Of a stretch of DNA of 64,000 nt, positions 36,019 through 44,170 are shown one piece after another. The DNA is from Lachnospiraceae bacterium (GTDB taxonomy: Bacteria > Bacillota > Clostridia > Lachnospirales > Lachnospiraceae): NCBI GenBank assembly GCA_024696005.1, contig JAILHF010000054.1:1-64000 (forward strand), in the 5' to 3' direction. Numbering within the stretch: the first letter of the stretch is position 1; each line of letters starts with the position of its first letter. A program made the translations under genes and the position numbers. The notes beneath the pieces are model-generated. The model was not told where the DNA came from, did not search any database, and saw only the letters and a list, made by a program, of their open reading frames with translations.

Positions 36019-36595
36019 CCATCTCCAGTTCCAGCCGGTAGCCCTCCAGGTGGCCGGCCATGAACGAGTAATAATCCTCGCCGCTCAAGCGGCTCAGGAT
36101 CGCCATGATGTTCCCGCCGTGACACACGATGACGACCGTCTCCGAAAGGGCCGGATCCCCCAGCGCTTTGGTGAAGCCCCGCCAGGACCGTTCCGTGAAT
36201 TCCTGCCTGCTCTCACCGCCCGGAAACGTCATGGCACCGCCCGAATCGATCCATGCCTGATAACGCGGATCATCCTGCAGATCGGCATAGTTCTTTCCTT
36301 CAAATTCTCCGAAATCGATCTCCGTGAGGTCGCCCATCACTGCCGCGGGCGGAAGCTTCCCGATCCGCGAAAACACTTCCGCGGTCCGGACAGCCCGTTT
36401 CATCGGCCCCGAGCACAAACGCAGCATTTCCGTCCCGCTGCCATTCAGCTCCGCAAAAAGCTTTGCGGCAGCCTCTTCCGCCTCCGGCAGATATTCCTCC
36501 GCCGGTTCCGCATCGGTTCTTTTCCCGATGTACCTCTTTTCCAGATTGGCCGCCGTCTTTGCGTGGCGGATCAGGCATACGGTCTTGTGCGCCAT
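35960..36595 (-). CDS. cobC: Histidine phosphatase, probable alpha-ribazole phosphatase
   Basis: This 211-residue protein of the histidine phosphatase superfamily has LIRHAKTAAN (usually RHG) at the start and VIVCHGGNI near the end, giving both catalytic His residues. In a cobS-cobU-cobT context the expected role is dephosphorylation of alpha-ribazole phosphate or adenosylcobalamin phosphate. The first catalytic motif is RHA rather than RHG, a tolerated variation. Confidence 0.82.
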   Translation of the reverse strand: MAHKTVCLIRHAKTAANLEKRYIGKRTDAEPAEEYLPEAEEAAAKLFAELNGSGTEMLRLCSGPMKRAVRTAEVFSRIGKLPPAAVMGDLTEIDFGEFEGKNYADLQDDPRYQAWIDSGGAMTFPGGESRQEFTERSWRGFTKALGDPALSETVVIVCHGGNIMAILSRLSGEDYYSFMAGHLEGYRLELEMDDEGIASHTFCRIVRGVNT

Positions 36596-36610
36596 GAATG
36601 AATCTCCCCC

Positions 36611-37405
36611 TCAGGCGAACGGAAGCAGCGAGGACAGCGCAAGCACCGCTATGGCTGCCGTCTCCGCCTCCGTCAGAAAATGTCCCGCCGTATCCCCGGT
36701 CACTCCGCCAAAGACCTTCTCCGCACGCCGGCAGTAAAAGAACGTGTACAAGGCAAAAGCCAGACAGACGCATCCGCCCCTGAACGGATTTAAGAAAAGC
36801 ATGAAGCCTGCGGATGCGGCGAGTTCGATGATCAGAAAGATCAACACACCCGTTTTCCTGCTCTTCGTCTCCTCATGAAGCATGCCGTTCTTTCTGGCCT
36901 TCTTCATCAAAAGCGAGGTAAGGCCGCTCAAACAGCGCGCCGTCACAAAAACGGTGCCGAGCATGGCCGGGATGCGAATATCCGTTCCGTCTTGCCAAAA
37001 CAGCAGTGAAAGAGAGGCCGCAAGCAAAAGCAATATGCGGACCAGGCCGATGACCGCAAACGCGCCGATGTGCGGATCCTTCAGGATCTCGAGCCTCTTT
37101 TCCGCAGAACCGTAAGAGCGGAGCGCATCCTCCGTATCCATGAAACCGTCCACGTGAAAGCCTCCCGTCACCGCAAAAGGGATCAGCATGGTAAGCGGGA
37201 CACGCACCATGGCGGGAAGCATGCCCAGTCCCGCCGGCGCATCGGCAGGCGAGTTCAGCCAGAATGCCAGTCCGCCGATCACCGCGCCGACAATGGGCAG
37301 GAACGCCAGGGCATGTTCCGCATCGCCGTCCCTCCAGGTAAAACGGGGCATCGGGATGCGGCTGTACATCGAAAAGGCTGCGCCCAGCCACCTGAATATC
37401 CTCAA
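36611..37405 (-). CDS. cobS: Adenosylcobinamide-GDP ribazoletransferase
   Basis: This 264-residue membrane protein matches cobalamin synthase: FSMYSRIPMPRF near the start, GGFHVDGFMDTEDAL in the middle and GGVTGDTAGHFLTE towards the end, with about six membrane helices. It joins adenosylcobinamide-GDP and alpha-ribazole. It overlaps cobU by four bases. Confidence 0.95.
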   Translation of the reverse strand: MRIFRWLGAAFSMYSRIPMPRFTWRDGDAEHALAFLPIVGAVIGGLAFWLNSPADAPAGLGMLPAMVRVPLTMLIPFAVTGGFHVDGFMDTEDALRSYGSAEKRLEILKDPHIGAFAVIGLVRILLLLAASLSLLFWQDGTDIRIPAMLGTVFVTARCLSGLTSLLMKKARKNGMLHEETKSRKTGVLIFLIIELAASAGFMLFLNPFRGGCVCLAFALYTFFYCRRAEKVFGGVTGDTAGHFLTEAETAAIAVLALSSLLPFA

Positions 37406-37962
37406 AGCATCTCTCCTTCCCTGCCCCCGCTGCAGACATCCTCCACACGCTCAGCCATTCGTTCAAGCCGCCCGTTCACGAGATCCAGCAGCCGGACGAA
37501 CTTCCTCGTTTCTTCATCATAAGCCGGATCCTCCGCCGGATAGCGGTTCGTCACCGCGATCAGATGATGCACTCCGGCCGAAAGCCTGCCGATCTCCTGC
37601 GCCACTTCGTCCGCAAAGCGTTCTTCTCCCTCATCCGTCTGCAGGTCCGGAAAACGTGCACGGCTATTCTCATCGTACAACTCATTCCCGACAAGGTTCG
37701 TGACACACTCAAGCAGCACGGTCGTGTGCATCGGATCGGCGATCTCCGCAGGCAGCTCATCGACATGCATCTCTTTTTCGATCGTCACAAAGCCCTTGTC
37801 CCCCCGCATGGCACGATGCCTTTGTACTCTCTTCTTCCCCTCGGCATCAAGCACCTGCATGGTGGCCAGATAGATGCGTGTCTCATCGCCCGTCTCGAGA
37901 CAGAGCTTCTCTGCAAGCGCGGATTTCCCGCTTCCGCTGCATCCCACGACCAGGATCATCAT
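37402..37962 (-). CDS. cobU: Adenosylcobinamide kinase/guanylyltransferase
   Basis: This 186-residue bifunctional enzyme has the P-loop GCSGSGKSA and the His-containing RVQRHRAMRG segment used for guanylylation. It activates adenosylcobinamide phosphate to the GDP form. It overlaps cobT by four bases and cobS by four bases. Confidence 0.94.
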   Translation of the reverse strand: MMILVVGCSGSGKSALAEKLCLETGDETRIYLATMQVLDAEGKKRVQRHRAMRGDKGFVTIEKEMHVDELPAEIADPMHTTVLLECVTNLVGNELYDENSRARFPDLQTDEGEERFADEVAQEIGRLSAGVHHLIAVTNRYPAEDPAYDEETRKFVRLLDLVNGRLERMAERVEDVCSGGREGEML

Positions 37963-39071
37963 CCCTCAAACCTCCGATATGCCTCGATCTCGGCTTCCCC
38001 AAAGGCCAGGCCCGACCGGTACAGCGACATCGCCATGTCGAGGAGCGGAAACAGCAGGACCGCGCCGGTGCCTTCTCCCAGCGCCAGATCCGCATCGATC
38101 ACGGGATAAAGCCCCAGACGTTCCAATGCGATCATCGTTCCCTTTTCCCTGCCCCTGTGGGACGCAAGCATGTACGCACGGCATCCCGGAGCAAGCTGCT
38201 CTGCCGCAAGCGCCGCCGTCGCGCTGATCAATCCGTCGATGATGACCGGAATGCCAAAGAGCGCCCCGCCGATAAAGACACCCGCCAGACCGGCGATGTC
38301 CAGGCCTCCCAGACGGCGCAGCGCTTCCAGCGCATCCGCTTGCGTTGAAGCCTGGCGGCATCCCATCTCCTTCCGGTGAAGTTCCAGCGCTCGTTCCACG
38401 ACAGCAAGCTTTCGCAAAAGGCCCTCATCCGACAGACCTGCCCCGCGTCCCGTGACAGCCGCGGGCTCCGCCCCGGTCAGGGCACACAAAAGCGCCGCGC
38501 TCGTGGTCGTATTGCCGATCCCCATCTCACCGGTCGCAAGCAGTCTGCAGCCTTCATCCCGGCTCTTCCGCGCCAGCCCGATGCCGACGGATACAGCCCG
38601 CAGGCATTCCTCCTCCGTCATGGCCGGGCCCTTTGCGATATTTGCACTCCCCCTCCGTACCTTCCGGTCGATCACGCCCTCCGGCGTCTCCCCGGAATCG
38701 ATCCCGATGTCCACTGCATAAGCTTTCAGCGGGCAGCTCTCTGTCATGACGCCGACGCTGCTTTTCTTCTGCCCCATCAGACGTGCGACCTCAAGCGTCA
38801 CTTCCTGCGAGGTCTGCGAGACGCCTTCTTCCACCACGCCGTTATCCGCGCACATGATGATCAGCCCCCTCGGCGTGACCTGTGCGTCTTCCCGTCCTTC
38901 GATGGCCGCGATGCGGCAGATCAGCTCCTCCAGGCGGCCCAGCCCGTCTATGGGTTTGGCGATCCCGTCCCAGCGCTTTTTCGCCGCCTTCCGCGCCGCT
39001 TCGTCCGGGGCAGGAATCACAAGGGAAAACAGCTCATCCCGCGTCATCTTTTCCGATCCCCAAGCTTTCAT
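37959..39071 (-). CDS. cobT: Nicotinate-nucleotide-DMB phosphoribosyltransferase
   Basis: This 370-residue protein has the CobT motifs CADNGVVEEGVSQ, GEMGIGNTTTSAALL and ALGEGTGAVLLFPLLD, the last carrying the catalytic Glu. It makes alpha-ribazole phosphate from nicotinate mononucleotide and a lower-ligand base. The ATG at 39071 has a strong AAGGAG site, and overlaps cobQ by 38 bases; an internal ATG at 39047 is less well supported. Confidence 0.95.
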   Translation of the reverse strand: MKAWGSEKMTRDELFSLVIPAPDEAARKAAKKRWDGIAKPIDGLGRLEELICRIAAIEGREDAQVTPRGLIIMCADNGVVEEGVSQTSQEVTLEVARLMGQKKSSVGVMTESCPLKAYAVDIGIDSGETPEGVIDRKVRRGSANIAKGPAMTEEECLRAVSVGIGLARKSRDEGCRLLATGEMGIGNTTTSAALLCALTGAEPAAVTGRGAGLSDEGLLRKLAVVERALELHRKEMGCRQASTQADALEALRRLGGLDIAGLAGVFIGGALFGIPVIIDGLISATAALAAEQLAPGCRAYMLASHRGREKGTMIALERLGLYPVIDADLALGEGTGAVLLFPLLDMAMSLYRSGLAFGEAEIEAYRRFEG

Positions 39072-40617
39072 AGATCTCCTTCATGTTCAGGTTCCTGCGC
39101 AGATGGTCGGCCAGCAGATCGTACTGCGTCTCTTTATAAGCCGCGTAATCCGTCAGGCCGTCCGTGCGTACCTGTTTCCCCTTTGCGGCAAAGAGCTTTT
39201 GCACGACTACCTCGAGGATCTCCTTCCTGTCAAAGATCCCGTGCACATAGGTGCCGTAAACATCATCCCTGCAGCATCCGGTTCCTCCGGATGTGAATTC
39301 CGTCGTTCCTTCATCGACCGTCGTCACGCCCATGTGGATCTCGTAGCCCCCGGCCTCTTTGCCTGCAAGTTCCCGCAAGGCGCCGGTCGCTCCCGTGATC
39401 TTTCCCTTGAAGACTGTCGTCACCTTGCTGCCTGCAAGGACCGTGTCCACGGGCAAAAGCCCCAGTCCCTCTTCGCTGCCTCCGCACTCCGCGTGCTCCG
39501 GATCCGATACGCTCCGTCCCAGCATCTGGTAACCGCCGCAGATCCCGAAAATGATGCGGCCCGCCTTTGCCTCCTCACGGATCCTGTCGGCCAGTCCGTT
39601 TTCTTTCATCCAGCGCAGATCCCCGATCGTGTTCTTCGAGCCCGGAAGAATGATCATGCCGGGCGAGCCCAGCTCCTCCGGCGACGAGACATAACGAATG
39701 GATATTTCCGTAAGCTGTTCAAAGGTATCCGGATCCGTGAAATTCGAAATGTGCGGGAGACGGATCACCGCAATGTCCGCATCCGCTGCCGCCCTTCTCT
39801 GAAACCTGCCGGACAGCGAATCTTCATCATCCAGATGAACCTCCAGCCACGGGACAACGCCTGTGACCTTCGTTCTGCCTCTCTCTTCCAGGATGCGGAT
39901 CCCGTCCTCAAAGAGCGACGCATCGCCCCGGAATTTATTCACGATGACCCCGCGCACCCTTGCACGTTCCTCGTCCGTGAGCAGATCGAGCGTGCCCAGG
40001 ATCTGTGCAAAGATCCCGCCGCGGTCTATGTCGCCGACCAGAAACACCTGCGCATCCAGAAGCTCCGCGAGCCCCATGTTGACGATGTCATCCTTCTTCA
40101 GGTTCATTTCGACGGGCGAACCGGCGCCTTCCACGACAATGATGTCGTTCTCCTTCGCCAGTTCCTCAAAAGCCGCGAGGATGTCGGGAAGGAAGCTCTT
40201 CTTTTTCCGGAAATATTCCGCCGCCCGCATGTTTCCGATCGCCTTTCCGTTTACGATGACCTGAGATCCCCGGTCATCCGTCGGTTTCAGCAGGATCGGA
40301 TTCATGCACACCCTGGGAGCAATCCCTGCGCACTCAGCCTGCATGACCTGTGCCCGCCCCATTTCCAGCCCTTCCTCCGTGACGCAGGAATTGAGCGCCA
40401 TGTTCTGCGACTTGAAGGGCGCGGTCTTATAGCCGTCCTGATGAAAGATGCGGCACAGCCCCGCCGCGATCACACTCTTTCCGGCATTCGACATCGTCCC
40501 CTGTATCATCAAAACTTTGCAGCGGCGCCGGTTCTCCGTATTCTGCGCAGCCGCAGCATTCCCTTCCGCATTGCTTTCCTGCCGAGGTCGGGCTGTGATC
40601 TTTGTCTTCATTTTCAT
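39034..40617 (-). CDS. cobQ: Cobyric acid synthase
   Basis: This 527-residue amidotransferase has an N-terminal ATP-binding domain (QGTMSNAGKSV, PFKSQNMALNS) and a C-terminal glutamine amidotransferase domain with the nucleophile in FGICGGYQML. It amidates adenosylcobyrinic acid a,c-diamide. About 35 residues precede the usual family start (low-complexity Glu/Asn/Ala/Arg), of unknown role. It overlaps the glycosyltransferase gene by four bases. Confidence 0.95.
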   Translation of the reverse strand: MKMKTKITARPRQESNAEGNAAAAQNTENRRRCKVLMIQGTMSNAGKSVIAAGLCRIFHQDGYKTAPFKSQNMALNSCVTEEGLEMGRAQVMQAECAGIAPRVCMNPILLKPTDDRGSQVIVNGKAIGNMRAAEYFRKKKSFLPDILAAFEELAKENDIIVVEGAGSPVEMNLKKDDIVNMGLAELLDAQVFLVGDIDRGGIFAQILGTLDLLTDEERARVRGVIVNKFRGDASLFEDGIRILEERGRTKVTGVVPWLEVHLDDEDSLSGRFQRRAAADADIAVIRLPHISNFTDPDTFEQLTEISIRYVSSPEELGSPGMIILPGSKNTIGDLRWMKENGLADRIREEAKAGRIIFGICGGYQMLGRSVSDPEHAECGGSEEGLGLLPVDTVLAGSKVTTVFKGKITGATGALRELAGKEAGGYEIHMGVTTVDEGTTEFTSGGTGCCRDDVYGTYVHGIFDRKEILEVVVQKLFAAKGKQVRTDGLTDYAAYKETQYDLLADHLRRNLNMKEIYESLGIGKDDAG

Positions 40618-41792
40618 TCTCCCAAGTTTCTTATCTCACGGAGGATCAGCTCTGCTCCTCCGGCGCCAAGGAGCTTTTCTCCGAGCCCCCGTGCATGATT
40701 CCCTGTTTCTTCCGAAGCGATCAGTCTTTTGGCGGTCCTGCGGATGTTTTCGGAAGTGAACTCTTCCGATAAAACAAGTGCTCCTGCATCATTCATTTCT
40801 ATGCTGACCGCATTATATTTTCTCTCAAAGACCTTTCCGGGGACCACGATCTGCGGGACACCGTGAATGAGTCCGTCTGCCATGCTGTTCTGTCCGCCGT
40901 GATTTATGAAAAGGACCGCCTCCTCCAGAAGTTCCTCAAAATCCCAGCGAGGCGCAACGTGAATGTTGCCCCTGTCTTCCTTATCAAGATAAGAGGAAGC
41001 GATATAGACTTCACGACCGCTTTCGGAAAAGGCCTCCGTGATCACCTTCTTCATCTTTCCGGCCGATATGGTGCCGTTGCCCATGTAGACAACGATCTTG
41101 TTTCTGTTTCCGCCACGGCCCTGATCTCGTTTCTTTTTCAGGCTGCCGCAAAAGAATACCTTATCTTTCTTTATCGGTTCCAGTTCCGGAATGCTCGGAC
41201 AGAAAGACTTATCCGCAAGATCAAACAACCGAAGGGCAGAATCCACCCGGGGAAGCCCCTCTTCTTCAAGATATCTGTTAAGCCCTTCAGAAAGCTGCGG
41301 CTTGCAGGCGTACTCATGCTGCGTCGGGTAGCTCACGGTACAGAAGAGCGGTACCCCTTCCAGGCGCGCAGCTATCATGGAAGAAATATTAAATTCGGAG
41401 TAAACGATGTCAGGATGAAATTCCTTTATGGCTTTTCTGACAGAGGCGACGCTCTTTTTCAGATAGCCGTAGGCAAGGTTGCCGGTCATGAAGAGAACCT
41501 GATCAAAGCTGTCTACCGTCTTCCTTGCAGTAATGCCCGTCTTCTGCGCAATGGGGAACATCCTTTGGGCAATGGGCGCCGGCAGCCCCATGGGCATCGG
41601 AATCTCAAGAAAGAAGTTCCGAATCCCCTCTATCGGTCTGTAGTTGACATCTTCCGCACAGCATGTGGCGACTTTCAGCCCCGCATCCGAAAAAGCTTTC
41701 ACAAGAGTGCGGCACCTGGAGGAAGGACCTGATGTTTCAGCCATGGCAGCCATGGGAATGACAAGGATCTTACGATTGGCCTTGCTATCCAT
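40614..41792 (-). CDS. GT1/MGT-type glycosyltransferase in the cobalamin operon
   Basis: This protein of about 392 residues has the GT-B fold of UDP-glycosyltransferase/MurG-like enzymes, with FINHGGQNSMADGLIHGVPQIV as the sugar-nucleotide binding region near the end. It overlaps cobQ by four bases, so it is translationally coupled to the cobalamin genes. No B12 pathway step needs a glycosyltransferase that I know of. The ATG at 41792 has a GAGGAGG site. Substrate unknown: lipid, antibiotic or a polysaccharide unit. Confidence 0.82.
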   Translation of the reverse strand: MDSKANRKILVIPMAAMAETSGPSSRCRTLVKAFSDAGLKVATCCAEDVNYRPIEGIRNFFLEIPMPMGLPAPIAQRMFPIAQKTGITARKTVDSFDQVLFMTGNLAYGYLKKSVASVRKAIKEFHPDIVYSEFNISSMIAARLEGVPLFCTVSYPTQHEYACKPQLSEGLNRYLEEEGLPRVDSALRLFDLADKSFCPSIPELEPIKKDKVFFCGSLKKKRDQGRGGNRNKIVVYMGNGTISAGKMKKVITEAFSESGREVYIASSYLDKEDRGNIHVAPRWDFEELLEEAVLFINHGGQNSMADGLIHGVPQIVVPGKVFERKYNAVSIEMNDAGALVLSEEFTSENIRRTAKRLIASEETGNHARGLGEKLLGAGGAELILREIRNLGE

Positions 41793-41842
41793 AAGACTTT
41801 CCTCCTCCGATAATGCCATACTCGCACTTTCCGACTGCTATG

Positions 41843-42037
41843 TTACAATAAACAAAGCAGCAGCCGCCCCTTGCGGATCAGCAGATAACCCACAAGATAG
41901 ATGCAGGCCGTCGGTATGCTGAAATAGACCAGGAAATCCGCATGCAGCTGGTAAAAGAAATCCATCAGGCCGAAAACCAGGAACAGTATCAGTGTATTGA
42001 CAATATAAGTGAGTTTTTGCGCACGTTCCTTCGTCAT
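41843..42037 (-). CDS. Small membrane protein
   Basis: This protein of about 64 residues has two hydrophobic segments (about 10-30 and 37-55) with positive charges at both ends, so both termini are probably in the cytoplasm. The ATG at 42037 has a GGAAGGA site; the TTG at 42058 is less likely. It lies between the GH67 and glycosyltransferase genes with short gaps. I recognise no family. Confidence 0.5.
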   Translation of the reverse strand: MTKERAQKLTYIVNTLILFLVFGLMDFFYQLHADFLVYFSIPTACIYLVGYLLIRKGRLLLCLL

Positions 42038-42070
42038 GTAAATTTCCTTCCCTTGCAACTCCCTGCCGTT

Positions 42071-44071
42071 TTACCAGATCTGTCTGCCCTTTTCATCGGG
42101 GATCGCGCTCTTGCGGAAGAAATAGGAATTCACCTGGTCGCACCACTCACGCGCATTGAAAAGCTGTCGTTCAAAGCGCTCCCGCACGTTATCAAATATC
42201 GCGTCATCCACTTTGCCCTTTAACGCATCCCAGGTTTCTGCCAGTTTCCGTGCCTCTTCCAAGCCTTCAAAATGCGTGTCGTAAATGTGCTGGATCACGG
42301 TCTTTCCGCTGTGCAGTTTGTGTGTATAAGGAAGATGATGGAAAAAGAGCACCAGTTCATCAGGACATTTTTCGGGCGAATTGTAAATGGAAGCATTCGG
42401 CTCATTATACTGCAGGGCATAGCCGGTCCCCTTGTCGCTCCGGTCAACGCCGATGCCCAGATGATCCGCCCTGTGATAGGTTCCCCATCTGTCATACTCG
42501 TATCCGTCCACGCTGCATCCGTAGTGGGTCGCAGGCGTCACCATCCAGCCGATCCCGAGCGGGCTGGTGTATTTTTCATAGATCTCACGGGACGGAAGCA
42601 GGATGCCGACGATCGTCCTGACCACTTCATCATCCTGCGAGATCGTCATGCGCACGAACTCCTCGGCGATCTGTTCGGCCGAAAGCTCCGTATCAAAGGA
42701 AAGCCTTCCGAAACCGAAGAGATTGGCTCCCGCCAGGTAATTTCCCGTCCAGTTGAAATCGTTTCCGGTGTTTGTCACGGCCGCGATGCCGGAATACCTG
42801 CTGCCGAAGGTTTCCCCGCTCACGATGTCGGCCACCGTGTCCCGGCTCTCGCTGCAATAGGTTTTGAAGCCGAGGATCTCCTTGAATTCCGGGATCAGAT
42901 AGCATACATCGATCTGATGGCCGGTATATTCCTGGGCGATCTGCACCTCCAGCATCTGATTGGTCCTGCGCAGGCCTCCCAGAAGCGGCGAGACCGGCTC
43001 ACGGATCTGGAAATCCATGGGCCCGTTCTTGATCTGCAGGATGACATTGTCATGATAATCGCCGTCCATGGGCATGAAATTGTCATATCCGGCCCTGGCG
43101 CGGTCGGTCTTTCGGTCACGCCAGTCCTGCCTGCAGTTATAGACAAAGCATCTCCAGATGATGATGCCTCCGTATTCCTTCACAATGTCCGCCAGCATGT
43201 TCGCACCGTCCGCCTGGGTCCTGCCGTAGGTGAACGGTCCCGGCCGCCCCTCGGAATCGGCTTTTACCAGAAAGCCGGCGAGTGTCGGGATCTTCCCAAA
43301 CACCTCCGCCATCTTTTCCTTCCACCAGGCGATGACGTTTTCATCAAGCGGATCGGCACTGTCCAGGCCGCCGATCTCGATCGACGATGCGTAATTCAGG
43401 CTCAGGAACAGACGTATGCCGTATTCCGCGAAGATCCGGCCGAGCTCAGCCAGCTTGTCAAAATAGCGGTCGGTGATCATCAGGGACGCCGCCTGCTTGA
43501 CATTGACATTATTGATCACAACCGCATTGATGCCAACGGCCGCGATCATCCTCGCGTAATCCCTTGTACGCTCATCGATGACGATCTCGTTATCCACATA
43601 GAAGAACGACTCTCCCGAGTACCCCCGCTCTATGCTTCCGTCCATGTTATCCCAATGGTTCAGCATCCTCAGCGGGTTGGACGGGCGGACCGTCTTTCCT
43701 TCCGCATATGCCTTCCGGACATCGCGCTCGCAGGCCACCGTGCGCAGCAGGTCAAACGAGGCATACAGTATCCCCGCTCCGCTCCGTGCCTCAAGGGACA
43801 GAGCGTCATCGCAGATCGTGATCCTGTATTCCTCGCTCTCCCGCAGGCTCTTGCCGTCCGTTACAGCCACAGGCGCTGCCGCCTCCCCGAAGACGATCTC
43901 CGGCTCCGCATCCAGCATGGCTTTCATCCCGTTCTTCAGCTCTTTGACGGCATTCTTTACAATGCAGTCGCTCTCCGGAGCTCCCGACAGGCGGATCTTT
44001 TTAAGATGCTCACAATCCCTGTTCGCCTTTCTTTCCCCGTAGCCGACCCACAGATCTGCGTAATTCTTCAT
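42071..44071 (-). CDS. aguA: Alpha-glucuronidase, family GH67
   Basis: This 666-residue protein matches GH67: LRMLNHWDNMDGSIERGYSG, NAVVINNVN, GFLVKADSEGRPGP and TGHQIDVCYLIPEFKEI. It releases methylglucuronic or glucuronic acid from the ends of xylo-oligosaccharides. It has no signal peptide, so substrates must be imported. The ATG at 44071 has GGAGG upstream. A TATAAT at 44129-44134 may start a transcript here. Confidence 0.93.
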   Translation of the reverse strand: MKNYADLWVGYGERKANRDCEHLKKIRLSGAPESDCIVKNAVKELKNGMKAMLDAEPEIVFGEAAAPVAVTDGKSLRESEEYRITICDDALSLEARSGAGILYASFDLLRTVACERDVRKAYAEGKTVRPSNPLRMLNHWDNMDGSIERGYSGESFFYVDNEIVIDERTRDYARMIAAVGINAVVINNVNVKQAASLMITDRYFDKLAELGRIFAEYGIRLFLSLNYASSIEIGGLDSADPLDENVIAWWKEKMAEVFGKIPTLAGFLVKADSEGRPGPFTYGRTQADGANMLADIVKEYGGIIIWRCFVYNCRQDWRDRKTDRARAGYDNFMPMDGDYHDNVILQIKNGPMDFQIREPVSPLLGGLRRTNQMLEVQIAQEYTGHQIDVCYLIPEFKEILGFKTYCSESRDTVADIVSGETFGSRYSGIAAVTNTGNDFNWTGNYLAGANLFGFGRLSFDTELSAEQIAEEFVRMTISQDDEVVRTIVGILLPSREIYEKYTSPLGIGWMVTPATHYGCSVDGYEYDRWGTYHRADHLGIGVDRSDKGTGYALQYNEPNASIYNSPEKCPDELVLFFHHLPYTHKLHSGKTVIQHIYDTHFEGLEEARKLAETWDALKGKVDDAIFDNVRERFERQLFNAREWCDQVNSYFFRKSAIPDEKGRQIW

Positions 44072-44128
44072 GTTTGCTTTCCTCCGCTCATCATTCTTTT
44101 TCACGGTCCGTCCCACGCAAGTGACCTT

Positions 44129-44157
44129 ATTATACCGCTTTTTGCGCCGGCTGAACA
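44129..44157 (-). promoter_or_regulatory. Possible promoter upstream of the GH67 gene
   Basis: A perfect TATAAT (44129-44134) with a weak TGTTCA (44152-44157) 17 bases upstream on the minus strand. It could drive the GH67, small membrane, glycosyltransferase and cobalamin genes. Confidence 0.45.
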
Positions 44158-44170
44158 GAGGCGGGCGCCG

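Noticed and set aside
41793-42070. Cobalamin riboswitch upstream of the cob operon
   Set aside because: I looked for a B12-box-like leader here and before the GH67 gene; gaps are too short and no such element is visible. A covariance-model search is still needed.
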